A DNA stretch of 8,965 nucleotides, from assembly GCA_031267485.1 (NCBI GenBank), contig JAIRYY010000084.1:1-8965 (forward strand), read 5' to 3'. A program made the translations under genes and the position numbers. Within the stretch, counting starts at the first letter, position 1; every line of letters starts with the position of its first letter. Below, piece after piece: positions 1 to 7,474 of this stretch. The notes under the pieces were generated by a model. That model did not search any database. It was given only the letters and a program-made list of their open reading frames with translations, and was not told the origin of the DNA. This DNA is from Tannerella sp. Its GTDB lineage: Bacteria; Bacteroidota; Bacteroidia; Bacteroidales; Tannerellaceae.

Positions 1-185
1 TCGGCGTCCGTCGAAGCGCCGGTAATCAGCGTCGAATCGGCTGAATATAGTACGACGTTCACCCCCGGTAGCGCTTCGCCGGAAGTCTCCTCCAACACAC
101 GCCCGGTAATCGTCCGGTCATTTTGCGCCTGCAATCCCGTGAAAAGCAGACACGAGGCACATACAGTCAAAACTTTATTTTCCAT
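1..185 (-). CDS. N-terminus of exported carboxypeptidase-regulatory-like domain protein, probable outer-membrane beta-barrel (partial)
   Basis: This is the start of a gene that runs off the left edge: 61 complete codons plus 2 nt are present. Reading leftwards from the ATG at 185-183, the protein begins MENKVLTVCASCLLFTGLQA, a signal peptide with a likely cleavage after LQA and before Gln21. It continues with RTITGRVLEE and GEALPGVNVVLYSADSTLI, the ITGRV...LPGVNVVL pattern of the CarboxypepD_reg-like domain. In Bacteroidetes that domain precedes TonB-dependent receptors and outer-membrane beta-barrel proteins; the 'YSADSTLITG' style is commoner in the latter. Barrel and plug lie outside the window, so the full identity is inference. 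The start is supported by a TAnnTTTG box 4 nt upstream of the ATG. Transcription is divergent from the susC operon, with 1.36 kb of noncoding DNA between them. Confidence 0.75.
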   Translation of the reverse strand, partial: MENKVLTVCASCLLFTGLQAQNDRTITGRVLEETSGEALPGVNVVLYSADSTLITGASTDA

Positions 186-189
186 TATG

Positions 190-197
190 CAAAAGTA
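190..197 (-). promoter_or_regulatory. -7 box of the divergent minus-strand gene
   Basis: On the minus strand this reads TACTTTTG, a match to the Bacteroidetes -7 consensus TAnnTTTG. It ends 4 nt before the ATG at 185, so the predicted transcript would start almost at the initiation codon. No clear -33 TTTG is seen, only a T-rich run about 22 nt upstream. Confidence 0.5.
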
Positions 198-317
198 GGG
201 TTATCCCGGAACATGAAAAATGATTTATATCAGAAAATGCCATTCGCATTGCCGCTGCCGGCGTTTATAACCACACCACCGGGACATGCACGGAAAAAAG
301 GAATCAAAATTTTTCAG

Positions 318-707
318 GGCAACCGCATCAAAACCTTTCGGGACGATGAGCGAATTTTCCATTGGGAAACGGGGAATTACTGCCTGGAAACGGCGCATTA
401 CTGCCCGGTAATGGCGCATTACTGCCCGGTAATGGCGCATTACTGCCTGGTAATGGCGCATTACTGCCTGGTAATGGCGCATTACTGCTTAGTAATGGCG
501 CATTACTGCCTGGTAATGGCGCATTACTGCTTAGTAATGGCGCATTACTGCCTGGTAATGGCGCATTACTGCCTGGTAATTCGGGCAATTAAACCTTAAA
601 TCATATTGATTTTTCAATGAAAAATGAATCGGGAATGTTGTCAACAGCTATCAACTCTCAACTCTCGGGCGTCGGATATATTTGTGATAAATTTTGATGC
701 GGTTGCC
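318..707. repeat. 16-bp inverted repeat pair flanking the 21-bp array
   Basis: GGCAACCGCATCAAAA at 318-333 recurs as its exact reverse complement at 692-707. The arms enclose the 21-bp hairpin array (375-580) and about 110 bp of plain sequence after it. Homology does not extend beyond the 16 bp, and I see no transposase or target duplication. The arms could bound a small non-autonomous element or be two copies of a dispersed intergenic motif. Confidence 0.5.
375..580. repeat. Array of ten 21-bp hairpin-forming tandem repeats
   Basis: A degenerate first unit (375-395) is followed by units beginning at 396, 417, 438, 459, 480, 501, 522, 543 and 564, the last losing its trailing GGCG. The unit is CATTACTGCCTGGTAATGGCG with variants at the apex: TGCCCGG twice, TGCCTGG five times and TGCTTAG twice among the nine clean units. 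Each unit folds as a 7-bp stem (CATTACT with GGTAATG or AGTAATG) around a GCYY tetraloop, with GCG between stems. A second register, TAATG-GCG-CATTA, is also self-complementary. The variants change the seventh pair only between T-G and T-A, so plus-strand RNA pairing is kept. The period is seven codons, which keeps several frames open on both strands, but no frame gives a believable protein. Confidence 0.9.
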
Positions 708-792
708 TTGGCTTTCCGCCTCCATTCGGCAGGGAAAATGACGGTACGATACGCCCGTCGGCCTGCGGTCTTGCCGCCCGTGTTGTCGGGAC
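591..792. other. Intergenic DNA without a recognisable gene
   Basis: A 99-codon frame opens at 624 but has no signal peptide, no domain I recognise and no plausible initiation region, and it runs through the palindromes and direct repeats downstream. Apart from the right arm of the inverted repeat (692-707) and a short doubled TCAACTC near 651-663, I see nothing assignable here. Confidence 0.5.
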
Positions 793-837
793 AAAAACTT
801 CAGCTGAAGTTTTTTTCGAAAAAATCCGGCGCGCCGG
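793..837. repeat. Three perfect palindromes in a 45-bp cluster, terminator-like
   Basis: Positions 793-814 are a 22-bp perfect palindrome, AAAAACTTCAG followed by its complement. It overlaps TTTTTTCGAAAAAA at 811-824 (14 bp) and is followed after one base by CCGGCGCGCCGG at 826-837 (12 bp). As RNA the first folds into a 9-bp stem with an AGCT loop followed by a T run, which could terminate transcription from either side. This would insulate the repeat array from the susC promoter region. A protein-binding or cruciform site is an alternative. Confidence 0.6.
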
Positions 838-882
838 GGGATAAGAATCGCGATTTTAACATGGTTTTTTCATTATTTTTGA

Positions 883-920
883 ATTATGTCGATTTTGTGA
901 TATATTATGTCGATTTTGTG
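883..920 (+). promoter_or_regulatory. Two 17-bp direct repeats upstream of a -7 box, candidate activator sites
   Basis: ATTATGTCGATTTTGTG occurs exactly at 883-899 and 904-920, start to start 21 bp, about two turns of DNA helix, so both copies face the same side. The second ends 25 bp before the TAnnTTTG box at 946. Tandem in-phase repeats here fit binding of a dimeric activator such as an AraC-type or hybrid two-component regulator, families that often control SusC/SusD operons. The regulator itself is not in this window, so the role is inferred from position. Confidence 0.55.
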
Positions 921-945
921 TAATAAATTATTGTGATATGTGAAT

Positions 946-953
946 TATCTTTG
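946..953 (+). promoter_or_regulatory. -7 box, probable promoter of the susC leader or of a leader RNA
   Basis: TATCTTTG matches TAnnTTTG exactly. There is no TTTG at the usual -33 spacing (the nearest lies 27 bp upstream), consistent with an activator-dependent promoter using the direct repeats at 883-920. A start near 957-958 would give a leader of about 585 nt before the susC ATG. I found no better TAnnTTTG match between here and 1542. Confidence 0.5.
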
Positions 954-1049
954 CAGCAAATTCATGGGATACACATAATGATTGATATGCTACTATGAGA
1001 TATGAAAAAGAATATAAAGGGCGGTTGATATTTGACAACAGCGGTTTTT

Positions 1050-1100
1050 CCGGATACAGACAGGGATGTGCGTCCCTGCTGTTTGCCGGTTGTGTTTTTT
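1050..1100 (+). terminator. Hairpin followed by T6, attenuator or terminator candidate
   Basis: The stem is built from CCGG/CCGG (1050-1053 with 1086-1089), ACAG/CTGT (1056-1059 with 1079-1082) and CAGGGA/TCCCTG (1061-1066 with 1073-1078) around the loop TGTGCG. Small bulges separate the segments. A run of six T follows at 1095-1100. RNA started near 957 and stopped here would be about 140 nt long. Confidence 0.5.
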
Positions 1101-1142
1101 CGTTGAATAAAATCTCCGAAAACGCACTCTTTGGCACGGTCT

Positions 1143-1193
<51 letters not shown>

Positions 1194-1227
1194 CGCCTAT
1201 TCATCCATACCCCTTCAGAAAACGGAC

Positions 1228-1252
1228 ACCGGACGCACTGCGACGGTTTTTT
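1228..1252 (+). terminator. Second terminator-like hairpin after the AG tract
   Basis: ACCG (1228-1231) pairs with CGGT (1244-1247), and the inner CGC (1234-1236) pairs with GCG (1240-1242) around the triloop ACT, with a GA/A internal loop. A T6 run (1247-1252) follows directly. The stem is short, so efficiency is uncertain. Confidence 0.45.
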
Positions 1253-1285
1253 CACACAAATTTATACAGAAACAGATACGGCATG

Positions 1286-1341
1286 CGCGGCATATTCCGC
1301 CGCGTGTCCCGCTTTATTATTTCGGCGCGCCGTAATGCGGG
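1286..1341 (+). other. GC-rich stem-loops in the susC leader
   Basis: CGCGGC (1286-1291) pairs with GCCGCG (1299-1304) around a 7-nt loop. Next, CCCGC plus ATTA (1308-1312, 1316-1319) pairs with TAAT plus GCGGG (1333-1341) across a TTT bulge, enclosing the perfect palindrome CGGCGCGCCG (1323-1332). Neither stem is followed by a T run, so they look like leader structure rather than terminators. Confidence 0.5.
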
Positions 1342-1411
1342 AGCGTCATGCAATACCTTATATAAACTAATAAATTCCCTGCCTATGAAGTAAGAAACAT
1401 CAGTTACAGAA

Positions 1412-1450
1412 ACGGGAAAAAGGTGACCGTGCCGTCCGCCTTTCTTCCGT
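1412..1450 (+). other. 12-bp imperfect hairpin close to the susC start
   Basis: ACGGGAAAAAGG (1412-1423) pairs with CCTTTCTTCCGT (1439-1450), with one A-C mismatch and one G-T pair, around a 15-nt loop. Loop bases GTGCCG (1429-1434) are also complementary to CGGCAC (1464-1469), giving a possible pseudoknot or alternative fold about 75-130 nt before the susC ATG. Confidence 0.45.
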
Positions 1451-1541
1451 GAAACCTGACCGGCGGCACACACAGCAAAAGAGTATTTTAATTAACATGA
1501 GATGTATAACATCCGAATTATTAATTTTATTTTTATAATGT

Positions 1542-4500
1542 ATGAATAATCATTTAAACAGAAAAAGAGCGTATTTATGCCTCCTTTCGACGGCGTTCCT
1601 GCGAAAAGCGGGAATGATCGCCCTCGCCCTCGCGTTTGTCGCGGCGGGCATGTCTGCCACGGAGAACGGCTCGGCCGGGCAGGTGGAAGGAGTAATGCAG
1701 ACGGCCCGGAAGCTTATTTCGGGCACGGTGGTTGACGACAGCGGAATACCCGTCATCGGCGCCAATGTCATTGAAAAAGGCTCCGCGTCGAACGGGACTA
1801 TCTCCGACGCGGACGGAAACTTCACGCTGAGCGTGGCCGCCGGAGCAGTCCTGCAGGTAAGCTACATCGGCTATATCTCTGCGGAAGTGGAGGTCGGAAC
1901 GCAGAGCAGCATTACTATCCGGCTGCGCGAAGACCTCCAGTCGCTGGAGGAAGTCGTCGTCGTCGGTTACGGAACGCAGAAGAAAGTTTCGCTCACCGGC
2001 GCCGTGGCGGCCATCAACAACCGCGAAATCATCACGACGAAGAGCAACAATGTGCAGAACGCGCTTGCCGGCAAAATCGCCGGCCTGAAAGTCTCGGCCG
2101 GTGAACCCGAACCGGGAGTGTTCGACAACGAGTTCTCGATTCGCGGGCTGGGCAAGCCGCTTGTCATCATCGACGGCGTGCCGCGCGACAACATGGTGCG
2201 GCTTGACAACAACGAGATCGAATCCATCTCCATCCTCAAGGACGCGTCCGCTTCCATTTACGGAACGCGCGCGGCCAACGGCGTGGTGCTGATCACGACC
2301 AAGAAGGGAGTCAAAAGCGCCAAGTTCCAGTTCGAGTACAACGGCTATGTGGGTTTCGAGCATTTCATCAACCTGCCGGAACCCGTCGATGCCATCGGCT
2401 TCATGACGCTGCGCAACGAACAGACGGCCAACCGCGGCGAGAAGACGCTGCCCTACACCAATGCCGATTTCGAACCCTACCGCAACGGGACGAAGAAATC
2501 GCAGGACTGGATCTTCCAGTTCCTTAACGAAACGCCCCTCGAAACGCAACACAGCATCAGCGCGACCGGCGGGACGGACAAGATCCATTTCTTCGCCAAC
2601 CTCGGATACTACAACCAGGAAGGCCTCTGGAAAGGCGGGCTCTCGTCCTACGACCGCTATAACCTCCGGTCGAACGTGACGGCGGAACTCGCCAAAGGGC
2701 TGACGATGGAAATGTTCCTCAACCTCCACTACGACCTCCGCAATTCGCAGGGCGAGGGCACGTGGCGACTGCTCGACGGCGCCTACGGCAACCCGAGTAT
2801 CAACCCCGTCTTCATCGACGACAATCCGAATTTCCCCGGCGTCGCCGGAAACAGCCGCCACCTGTACCTGACGACGACCAAGGCCGCCGGCTATCACTGG
2901 TATGCACAAAGGAACGCGCAAACGAACCTCGCCCTCAACTGGGACGTTCCCTGGGTGAAGAACCTCAAGCTGCGCGGAATGTACAGCTACGACTACAGGA
3001 TGCTGGACGAAAAGGAATTTCGCACGCCTTTCGTGCAGTACCGCCCGGACTACACGACCTCCGAAAACAACTACAACCGCTACTGGCGGCAGTACGTGGG
3101 ATTCACCAACACCCTCCTGCAGCTCTCCGCCTCCTGGTCGGGAAGCCTCGACAATCACAACGTGAGCGCGCTGGCGCTGTATGAGGAAAACGTGCGGAAA
3201 GCCGACAACTTCGAAGCCAAAAGGGATGTGGTACTCACGTCCGTCGAGGAACTCTTCGCCGGCAGCAACTCCAATCAAGAGGCCAACCAGCAAAGCTCGA
3301 AAGACAACGAATCCGTACTGCACAACTGGGTGAACAAGGCTGTCGTGGGACGTCTGAACTACGATTACGCCCAGAAATACCTGGCCGAGTTCAGCTTCCG
3401 CTACGACGGCTCGTCGCGTTTCGCCCCCGACCACCAGTGGGGTTTCTTCCCTGCCGTATCCGCCGGATGGCGACTGTCGGAGGAAGCTTTCATCAAGGAC
3501 AGCGAAAAGCTCAGCCTGATCAACAACCTCAAACTGCGCGCCTCCTACGGGCTGATGGGCGACGACAGCGACGTGGCATACCAGTATCTCACAGGATACG
3601 ATTATCCCGACAGGGGCACCCAGGGCGGATATTCCTTTGGGAATGCGGCCGGTGGCTACACCTACGTATACGGCGCCTTGCCGCGCGGCATACCGAACCC
3701 GCTGTTTAGCTGGATTGAATCCAAAGTGCTCGACATCGGTCTGGACGCCGACCTGTGGAACGGTCTGCTGGGCGTCGAGGCGGACGTCTTCCGCCGCACA
3801 CGCGAAGGCATGAAAGCCACCCGCGACGTCACAATACCCGGCGAAGTGGGCGCCACGATCGCACAGGAGAACCTGAACAGCGACCGCACCGACGGCTTTG
3901 AACTCACCCTGAAGCACTACAACAAAATCGGAAGCGTCCGCTACAACTTCTCCGGATTTGTCGCCGCCAGCCGCACCATGAACCTGCACGTCGAACGCGC
4001 CGCCAGCCGCAATTCCTACGCCAACTGGTATGACAACACCAACGACCGCTATGCGAACGTCGCTTTTGGAATGGTTACCAACGGACGGTACCAGTCGTTC
4101 GACGAGATATTCTCCGGCCCTGTCATCCAGGGAAGCCAGGCCAACGCCTACACGCTCCCCGGCGACTGGATCTGGGAAGACTGGAACGAGGACGGCTATA
4201 TCAGCGAAGACGACCGTCACCCGATTCACACCAAGGGCGAAGTGGACAACAAGATGAAGCCCATCACCACTTTCGGAGCCTCCCTCGGAGCCGAATACCG
4301 GAACTTCGACTTCAGCATGACCCTGCAGGGAAGCGGATCGGCCTGGCGCCGCTACGACGAATCGGACTACTACGAGCAGGCCCTCGGCGCCGGCAACTCC
4401 AACCTCGGTAACGGTATGGACATCTTCCTTGACCGCTGGCGCCGCGCCGACGAATCCAATCCCAGCAAGTGGCAGGACTGGCTCCCGGGAAATTATCCCT

Positions 4501-4793
4501 CGACCTACGCCACAACGCACGGAGGAGCCAACCGCAATTTCATCCGCGAAAGCTGGAAAAACGAATCTACCTTCTGGTTCGTCAACGCCGCCTACGCCCG
4601 CGTAAAAGCTCTCGAAATCGGTTACACGCTGCCGGACAGGCTGTCGAAAAAACTTTCCCTTCAACGGGCAAGAATCTATCTGAACGGGTACAACCTGCTG
4701 ACGCTTACAAAGATTGAGTTCCTCGATCCCGAACAGCCGGCGCGCTATCCGCTCAACAGAACGTTTAACATAGGCGCAAATATTTCATTTTAA
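1542..4793 (+). CDS. SusC/RagA-family TonB-linked outer-membrane transporter
   Basis: A full-length 1083-residue SusC-like protein, normal size for the family. It forms a 22-strand outer-membrane barrel that imports a ligand captured with its SusD partner, powered by TonB. Residues 1-40 are a signal peptide ending near AAGMSA. A CarboxypepD_reg-like domain follows (about 57-128, from ISGTVVDDSGIPVIGANV). The hinge EEVVVVGYGTQ (136-146) leads into the plug (about 150-256), which ends with the SusC signature LKDASASIYGTRAANGVVL and ITTKKG. The barrel runs to a C-terminal Phe in NIGANISF. D880-D891 (DWNEDGYISEDD) fits an EF-hand-type calcium loop, often present in this family. No STN domain is present, so direct sigma/anti-sigma signalling is not indicated. 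The first codons are AT-rich with no Shine-Dalgarno, as is usual here. The stop lies 14 nt before the SusD gene. Substrate unknown. Confidence 0.97.
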   Translation: MNNHLNRKRAYLCLLSTAFLRKAGMIALALAFVAAGMSATENGSAGQVEGVMQTARKLISGTVVDDSGIPVIGANVIEKGSASNGTISDADGNFTLSVAAGAVLQVSYIGYISAEVEVGTQSSITIRLREDLQSLEEVVVVGYGTQKKVSLTGAVAAINNREIITTKSNNVQNALAGKIAGLKVSAGEPEPGVFDNEFSIRGLGKPLVIIDGVPRDNMVRLDNNEIESISILKDASASIYGTRAANGVVLITTKKGVKSAKFQFEYNGYVGFEHFINLPEPVDAIGFMTLRNEQTANRGEKTLPYTNADFEPYRNGTKKSQDWIFQFLNETPLETQHSISATGGTDKIHFFANLGYYNQEGLWKGGLSSYDRYNLRSNVTAELAKGLTMEMFLNLHYDLRNSQGEGTWRLLDGAYGNPSINPVFIDDNPNFPGVAGNSRHLYLTTTKAAGYHWYAQRNAQTNLALNWDVPWVKNLKLRGMYSYDYRMLDEKEFRTPFVQYRPDYTTSENNYNRYWRQYVGFTNTLLQLSASWSGSLDNHNVSALALYEENVRKADNFEAKRDVVLTSVEELFAGSNSNQEANQQSSKDNESVLHNWVNKAVVGRLNYDYAQKYLAEFSFRYDGSSRFAPDHQWGFFPAVSAGWRLSEEAFIKDSEKLSLINNLKLRASYGLMGDDSDVAYQYLTGYDYPDRGTQGGYSFGNAAGGYTYVYGALPRGIPNPLFSWIESKVLDIGLDADLWNGLLGVEADVFRRTREGMKATRDVTIPGEVGATIAQENLNSDRTDGFELTLKHYNKIGSVRYNFSGFVAASRTMNLHVERAASRNSYANWYDNTNDRYANVAFGMVTNGRYQSFDEIFSGPVIQGSQANAYTLPGDWIWEDWNEDGYISEDDRHPIHTKGEVDNKMKPITTFGASLGAEYRNFDFSMTLQGSGSAWRRYDESDYYEQALGAGNSNLGNGMDIFLDRWRRADESNPSKWQDWLPGNYPSTYATTHGGANRNFIRESWKNESTFWFVNAAYARVKALEIGYTLPDRLSKKLSLQRARIYLNGYNLLTLTKIEFLDPEQPARYPLNRTFNIGANISF

Positions 4794-4807
4794 AACACTG
4801 AAACATT

Positions 4808-6619
4808 ATGAATAGAATAAGAATATTTTTAATCGGTTGCGTGAGCGCTCTCGCATTCTCGTGTGCGGATCTGGACGTGCCGCCCCTGAATATCGTCAGC
4901 GACGACAATCTTTTCACCGACGACGGAACCGTGCGGGTCTACATGGCGCGCCTCTACGCCGACATGAGCCTCTGGGCGCTGGACGGACGGGGCGCCGAAT
5001 GGCGGAATAACAATACGAACAACTATACCGGGGAATCTACAACATTCGGCATGATTCAGCCCGGAAGCGACAACTCCCCCGTATGGAATTACGGCAAGGT
5101 ACGCAACCAGAACTATTTTCTGCAGGAATTTCCGAAGTACGCCGACCGTTTCCCGAAGGAAAAGGCCGACGCTTTCATGGGTGAAGTCTACTTCATTCGC
5201 GCCCACCATTATTTTATGATGGCCGAACGCTGCGGAGGAGTACCCCTCATCGACCGCGTGCTGAACTATCCGGAGGAATCCATTGACGAACTGACCTATC
5301 CCCGCAGCAACGAGGCGGACATCTACGACTTTATTCTGGCCGATCTCGACCGGGCTGTCGAACTGCTCCCCGTGGAAGCGACGGCCGTTTACGGACTGTC
5401 GGACGGATGCGCCACCAAATATGCCGCGATGGGTCTGAAAGCGCGGGTTGCGCTCTACGCCGCCTCCATTGCCAAGTACGGCGAGAAATACGCCGGAACG
5501 CAGTATGAGGGTCTCGTAGGCATACCGGCAAGCCGCGCGCAGGAGTATTTCAGGATAGCCTACGAGGCTGCCCGCGAAACCGAAAAGGGCGGATACGAAC
5601 TCCTCGACGAGGGATCGGACAAGGCCGCCAACTTCACGAACATCTTCCTGGGCAAAAGCAAAGAGACGATGTTTGCACGCAACTGGGCGGTCACGTTCGG
5701 CACGAACTTCGACGGTAATTACCAGCCGGCGCAGATGTCGGGCTATTCGAGCGATGCCCAGCCGTTCCTCGAATTTATCGAATCGTTCGACGACATTGAT
5801 GGCAACCCGCTTGTGCTCAACACCGGAACAGACCAGGCGCCCGAATACTACGACAGTCCGCTGGACCTGTTCGCCAACGTGGAACCGCGCCTCAGCGGCT
5901 CGGTCATCTTTCCCGCCGCTGATTTCCAGGGTCCGGTAGACCTCCGCAAGGGAATCATCGCCGAGGGCTACACGCCGGCCGACGATTTGAGCGACAACAA
6001 CGTCCTGATCACCGCCACCGACGTCAACCAGCACTACCGTGGCATGCAGATTGTCGGCTCAAGCGGAATCGGCCTCACGCGCCAGAGCTGCATCACGGGC
6101 TTCCTGCTGCGCAAGTTCCTGAATCCATCCTACGACGCCTCGAGTACGTCCAACGTCTCGTCGCCCTGGCTGGAGATGCGCTATGCCGAGATGCTCCTGA
6201 TCCGCGCCGAAGCGGCCATCGAGCTGAACACGTTAGGCGACGGCTCGCTGATGGGCGACGCCCTGACGCAACTGAACCGCATCAAGGCACGCGCCGGCTC
6301 GAACAAGCGCTACACCGCCGCGGAGCTTGCGAACGACGGTATCCGCATCGTGCGCCGCGAACGCAAAATGGAACTTTACTACGAGGACAAAACCTATTGG
6401 GACATGCGCCGCTGGCGGACAGCCGAGCAGGATATGCAGGGCGGACGGAAGCACATGCTGTGGCCCATTTACGTTTGGGACGAGGGGAAATACTACATGA
6501 AACGGGCGGAGGATACGAGAGGCAACTACAACGCCTTCAACCCCGTCTGGTATTACAATCCGATTCCGGCAGACGCGATTTCGAAGAATAGCAAAATCAT
6601 CCAGAATCCGGGGTATTAA
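4808..6619 (+). CDS. SusD/RagB-family ligand-binding outer-membrane lipoprotein
   Basis: A 603-residue partner of the SusC-like transporter. SusD proteins sit on the cell surface as a hinged lid over the SusC barrel and bind the incoming ligand. The signal peptide ends in the lipobox LAFSC with acylated Cys19. Acidic residues directly after it (CADLD) fit the Bacteroidetes surface-export signal. N-terminal TPR-rich part: ADIYDFILADLDRAVELLP (170-188) and KYAAMGLKARVALYAASIAK (204-223). C-terminal RagB/SusD part: EMRYAEMLLIRAEAAIE (456-472), LNRIKARAG (489-497), RRERKMELYYEDKTYWDMRR (516-535), ending NSKIIQNPGY as expected. All segments are in frame, so the gene appears intact. It is surely cotranscribed with susC. 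Ligand-contact residues cannot be assigned by eye, so glycan versus peptide specificity is open. Confidence 0.97.
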   Translation: MNRIRIFLIGCVSALAFSCADLDVPPLNIVSDDNLFTDDGTVRVYMARLYADMSLWALDGRGAEWRNNNTNNYTGESTTFGMIQPGSDNSPVWNYGKVRNQNYFLQEFPKYADRFPKEKADAFMGEVYFIRAHHYFMMAERCGGVPLIDRVLNYPEESIDELTYPRSNEADIYDFILADLDRAVELLPVEATAVYGLSDGCATKYAAMGLKARVALYAASIAKYGEKYAGTQYEGLVGIPASRAQEYFRIAYEAARETEKGGYELLDEGSDKAANFTNIFLGKSKETMFARNWAVTFGTNFDGNYQPAQMSGYSSDAQPFLEFIESFDDIDGNPLVLNTGTDQAPEYYDSPLDLFANVEPRLSGSVIFPAADFQGPVDLRKGIIAEGYTPADDLSDNNVLITATDVNQHYRGMQIVGSSGIGLTRQSCITGFLLRKFLNPSYDASSTSNVSSPWLEMRYAEMLLIRAEAAIELNTLGDGSLMGDALTQLNRIKARAGSNKRYTAAELANDGIRIVRRERKMELYYEDKTYWDMRRWRTAEQDMQGGRKHMLWPIYVWDEGKYYMKRAEDTRGNYNAFNPVWYYNPIPADAISKNSKIIQNPGY

Positions 6620-6634
6620 TAATTAAAATCAAAT

Positions 6635-7423
6635 ATGAATCGTATGAAAAAAATAGCAATTAATATTTTATGGCTTGGATGCCTCGCCGTGGCCGCGCTG
6701 CTGCAAACCTCCTGCGAGGTGGACAATTACGCGGAACCGGACGGCATCATTTTCGGAAAGGTGACCGATGCCATCACCGGGCAGGGAATCATTACGGAAC
6801 AGCCCGAAGGCTTCCGGATTCGCTACTACGAACTGAGCTGGAGCGACAACCCGGCGCCGCGCGACATCTGGGGAATGGTTGACGGAACATACCGCAACGC
6901 CAAAATGTTTGCCGGCCATTACCGCATCGAAGCGATAGAGGGCGCGTTCGTTCCGCCCCCCGCACAGGAGATCGACATCCGCTCGAACGCCGAAACGGAA
7001 CTGAACTTTACGGTAACGCCTTACGTGAGCTTCAGCAACGTGAGCATCGCCAAGACGGGCGCCGACGAAGTGACCTGTACATTCAACCTGAAAGTGAACG
7101 TGCCGGGTTCCGTCCTGCGCGATTTCCGCATCTACGCCTCCGACCAGACCAAACTGCCGGGCACGCAGGCTCCCATACAGTCGGAGTTCAGCACGATCCA
7201 CTCGGTCAACGGCGTCGAAAACTCCCAGCTTGTCTGGGACGTCGCTTCGCAAAACCTGACGGAGGGCGCTTTCACGGTGAAACTGAAAGGCTACGTCGCC
7301 AAAGGCGCAAAGGTAGGCGACTACGTTTATCCGGGCATATACTGGATCCGCATCGCTGCCCGTACGAACAACAGCCCCGTAGGCCGCTACAACATGACGG
7401 CCATAGAGGAAGTGTCGTTCTGA
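6635..7423 (+). CDS. DUF3823-family surface lipoprotein of the SusC/SusD operon
   Basis: A 262-residue lipoprotein: the signal peptide ends LLQTSC with Cys27, followed by EVDNYAEPD. The N-terminal domain (about 30-128) matches DUF3823 as I know it: DNYAEPDG, GKVTDAITGQ, an RIRYYELSW strand, GTYRNAKMFAGHYRIEAIEG and FTVTPY. The C-terminal beta-rich domain (about 132-262) fits the DUF3823 C-terminal part. The family is found almost only as the third gene after susC and susD and is thought to be an accessory surface ligand binder; its biochemistry is not settled. The gene starts 15 nt after the SusD stop and is last in the operon. An in-frame ATG at residue 4 (6644) is an alternative start giving the same signal peptide core. 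Confidence 0.88.
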   Translation: MNRMKKIAINILWLGCLAVAALLQTSCEVDNYAEPDGIIFGKVTDAITGQGIITEQPEGFRIRYYELSWSDNPAPRDIWGMVDGTYRNAKMFAGHYRIEAIEGAFVPPPAQEIDIRSNAETELNFTVTPYVSFSNVSIAKTGADEVTCTFNLKVNVPGSVLRDFRIYASDQTKLPGTQAPIQSEFSTIHSVNGVENSQLVWDVASQNLTEGAFTVKLKGYVAKGAKVGDYVYPGIYWIRIAARTNNSPVGRYNMTAIEEVSF

Positions 7424-7438
7424 TTTTTTCCTGAAAAA

Positions 7439-7472
7439 AAAAGGCTGCCCCCGCTTCTGGAGGCAGCCTTTT
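7439..7472. terminator. Bidirectional terminator between the DUF3823 and rhomboid genes
   Basis: AAAAGGCTGCC (7439-7449) pairs perfectly with GGCAGCCTTTT (7462-7472), an 11-bp stem with a 12-nt loop. T residues follow on the plus strand, and at least nine T follow on the minus strand. It lies 15 nt after the DUF3823 stop and 2 nt beyond the rhomboid stop, so it serves both convergent genes. Confidence 0.93.
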
Positions 7473-7474
7473 CT

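Noticed and set aside
375..580. Possible CRISPR array.
   Set aside because: The repeats are contiguous with no unique spacers, and no cas gene is present.
123..599. A 158-codon plus-strand frame with AHYCLVM repeats, and overlapping frames with GNGALLP or NAPLPGS repeats.
   Set aside because: The repeats come from the 21-bp DNA period. The frame starts inside the divergent signal-peptide gene, lacks an initiation region, and the same array is open in other frames on both strands.
1575..4664. A 1029-codon open frame antisense to susC, with similar ones antisense to the SusD gene (4829-6034) and the DUF3823 gene (6668-7252).
   Set aside because: All three are in exact codon register with the sense genes. 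Their stops would need sense TTA, CTA or TCA, which these genes avoid over the covered stretches. The sense proteins are clear family members, so these are codon-bias shadows.
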